A stretch of 64,000 nucleotides of DNA from Rubellicoccus peritrichatus (lineage in GTDB: Bacteria; Verrucomicrobiota; Verrucomicrobiia; Opitutales; Cerasicoccaceae): contig NZ_CP136920.1 in the NCBI RefSeq assembly GCF_033100135.1, forward strand, positions 2,351,001-2,415,000, written 5' to 3'. Shown here in pieces: positions 63,914 to 64,000 of this stretch. The position numbers and the translations under genes were made by a program. Position 1 is the stretch's first letter; every line of letters starts with the position of its first letter. Under the pieces are notes generated by a model. The model was not told the origin of the DNA and made no database searches. It was given only the letters and a program-made list of their open reading frames with translations.

Positions 63914-64000
63914 ATGTTATCAGACTCAGATTTAAAGGCTTACGATAATGTTCTTTTCTATTATATATGTTCCAAAATTCAGCTTGAAGAAGCGCCTGGG
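63914..64000 (+). CDS. Possible start of an unknown protein, cut by the window edge
   Basis: An open frame of 29 codons from ATG 63914 to the edge begins MLSDSDLKAYDNVLFYYICS and has protein-like composition. No stop is reached. It points away from the cassette A gene. Too short to identify. Confidence 0.35.
   Translation, partial: MLSDSDLKAYDNVLFYYICSKIQLEEAPG

Overview
The window looks like chromosomal DNA of a Verrucomicrobiota bacterium, most likely class Opitutia (Puniceicoccaceae-like). This is inferred from gene families and not from a marker gene. The signs are pseudopilins resembling the Verru_Chthon cassette proteins A to D, a LacI regulator followed by a prepilin-like gene and a glycoside hydrolase, PhyH dioxygenases beside a DUF1080 protein, a Lys/Ala-rich histone-H1-like protein, few Shine-Dalgarno sequences, and degenerate CACGGAT/CACAGA hairpins between genes.

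Layout. 1-3.4 kb (minus): a GH5 glycanase cut by the left edge, a pseudopilin and a LacI repressor, with two near-identical 16-bp palindromes upstream. 3.4-7.2 kb: two PhyH dioxygenases, a secreted DUF1080 protein, a small unknown protein and an AraC regulator. 7.3 kb: tRNA-Leu(CAG). 7.6-15 kb: an ABM-like protein, an M14-type peptidase, a soluble GAF histidine kinase, GlnD and a secreted phosphoesterase. 15-21.6 kb: a P1B metal ATPase, a TIGR01777 SDR protein, then an ABC exporter and DUF1854 pair of the type found with cyanophycin genes, preceded by a structured leader with two terminator-like hairpins. 21.8-24.3 kb: AT-rich, with two paralogous secreted unknowns and a protein with two secretin-N0-like repeats. 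24.3-27.3 kb (minus): CYTH, CHAD and ParA. 27.5-36.5 kb: monomeric NADP isocitrate dehydrogenase, aspartate-type aminotransferase, histone-H1-like protein, pyroglutamyl peptidase, sugar-type ABC ATPase, a LolA-like protein and SecG. 37-43.4 kb: SufS with an unusual SufU-like scaffold, HisF, an unknown 585-residue protein and Rho. 43.7-47.3 kb: five consecutive pseudopilin genes, then PspC and HdeD-like membrane proteins.

48.3-49.2 kb is non-coding and packed with hairpins and nested inverted repeats. 49.2-58.7 kb (minus) is the most distinctive locus. It runs from a small frameshifted secreted protein, through a secreted protein with three F-P-N-GQ-KN repeats, to a 2268-residue Sec-exported RHS/YD protein with tandem chitin-binding-like modules and a C-terminal HEYGH metallopeptidase-like domain. 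A small secreted protein and a 5'-truncated gene follow. Base composition inside the RHS gene is mosaic, AT-rich at both ends and GC-rich in the middle, as seen in polymorphic toxins. A ~320-bp imperfect palindrome separates it from the last operon (59.4-63.7 kb, minus), a Verru_Chthon cassette protein A-like giant and a secreted partner.

Working together (inference): LacI probably controls the glycanase operon through the paired operators. CYTH, CHAD and ParA form one transcription unit, probably linked to polyphosphate. SufS and the SufU-like protein form an Fe-S or sulfur-transfer pair. The pseudopilins and the cassette A protein may build one envelope machine from two loci. The RHS gene and its neighbours look like one secreted toxin or adhesin module.
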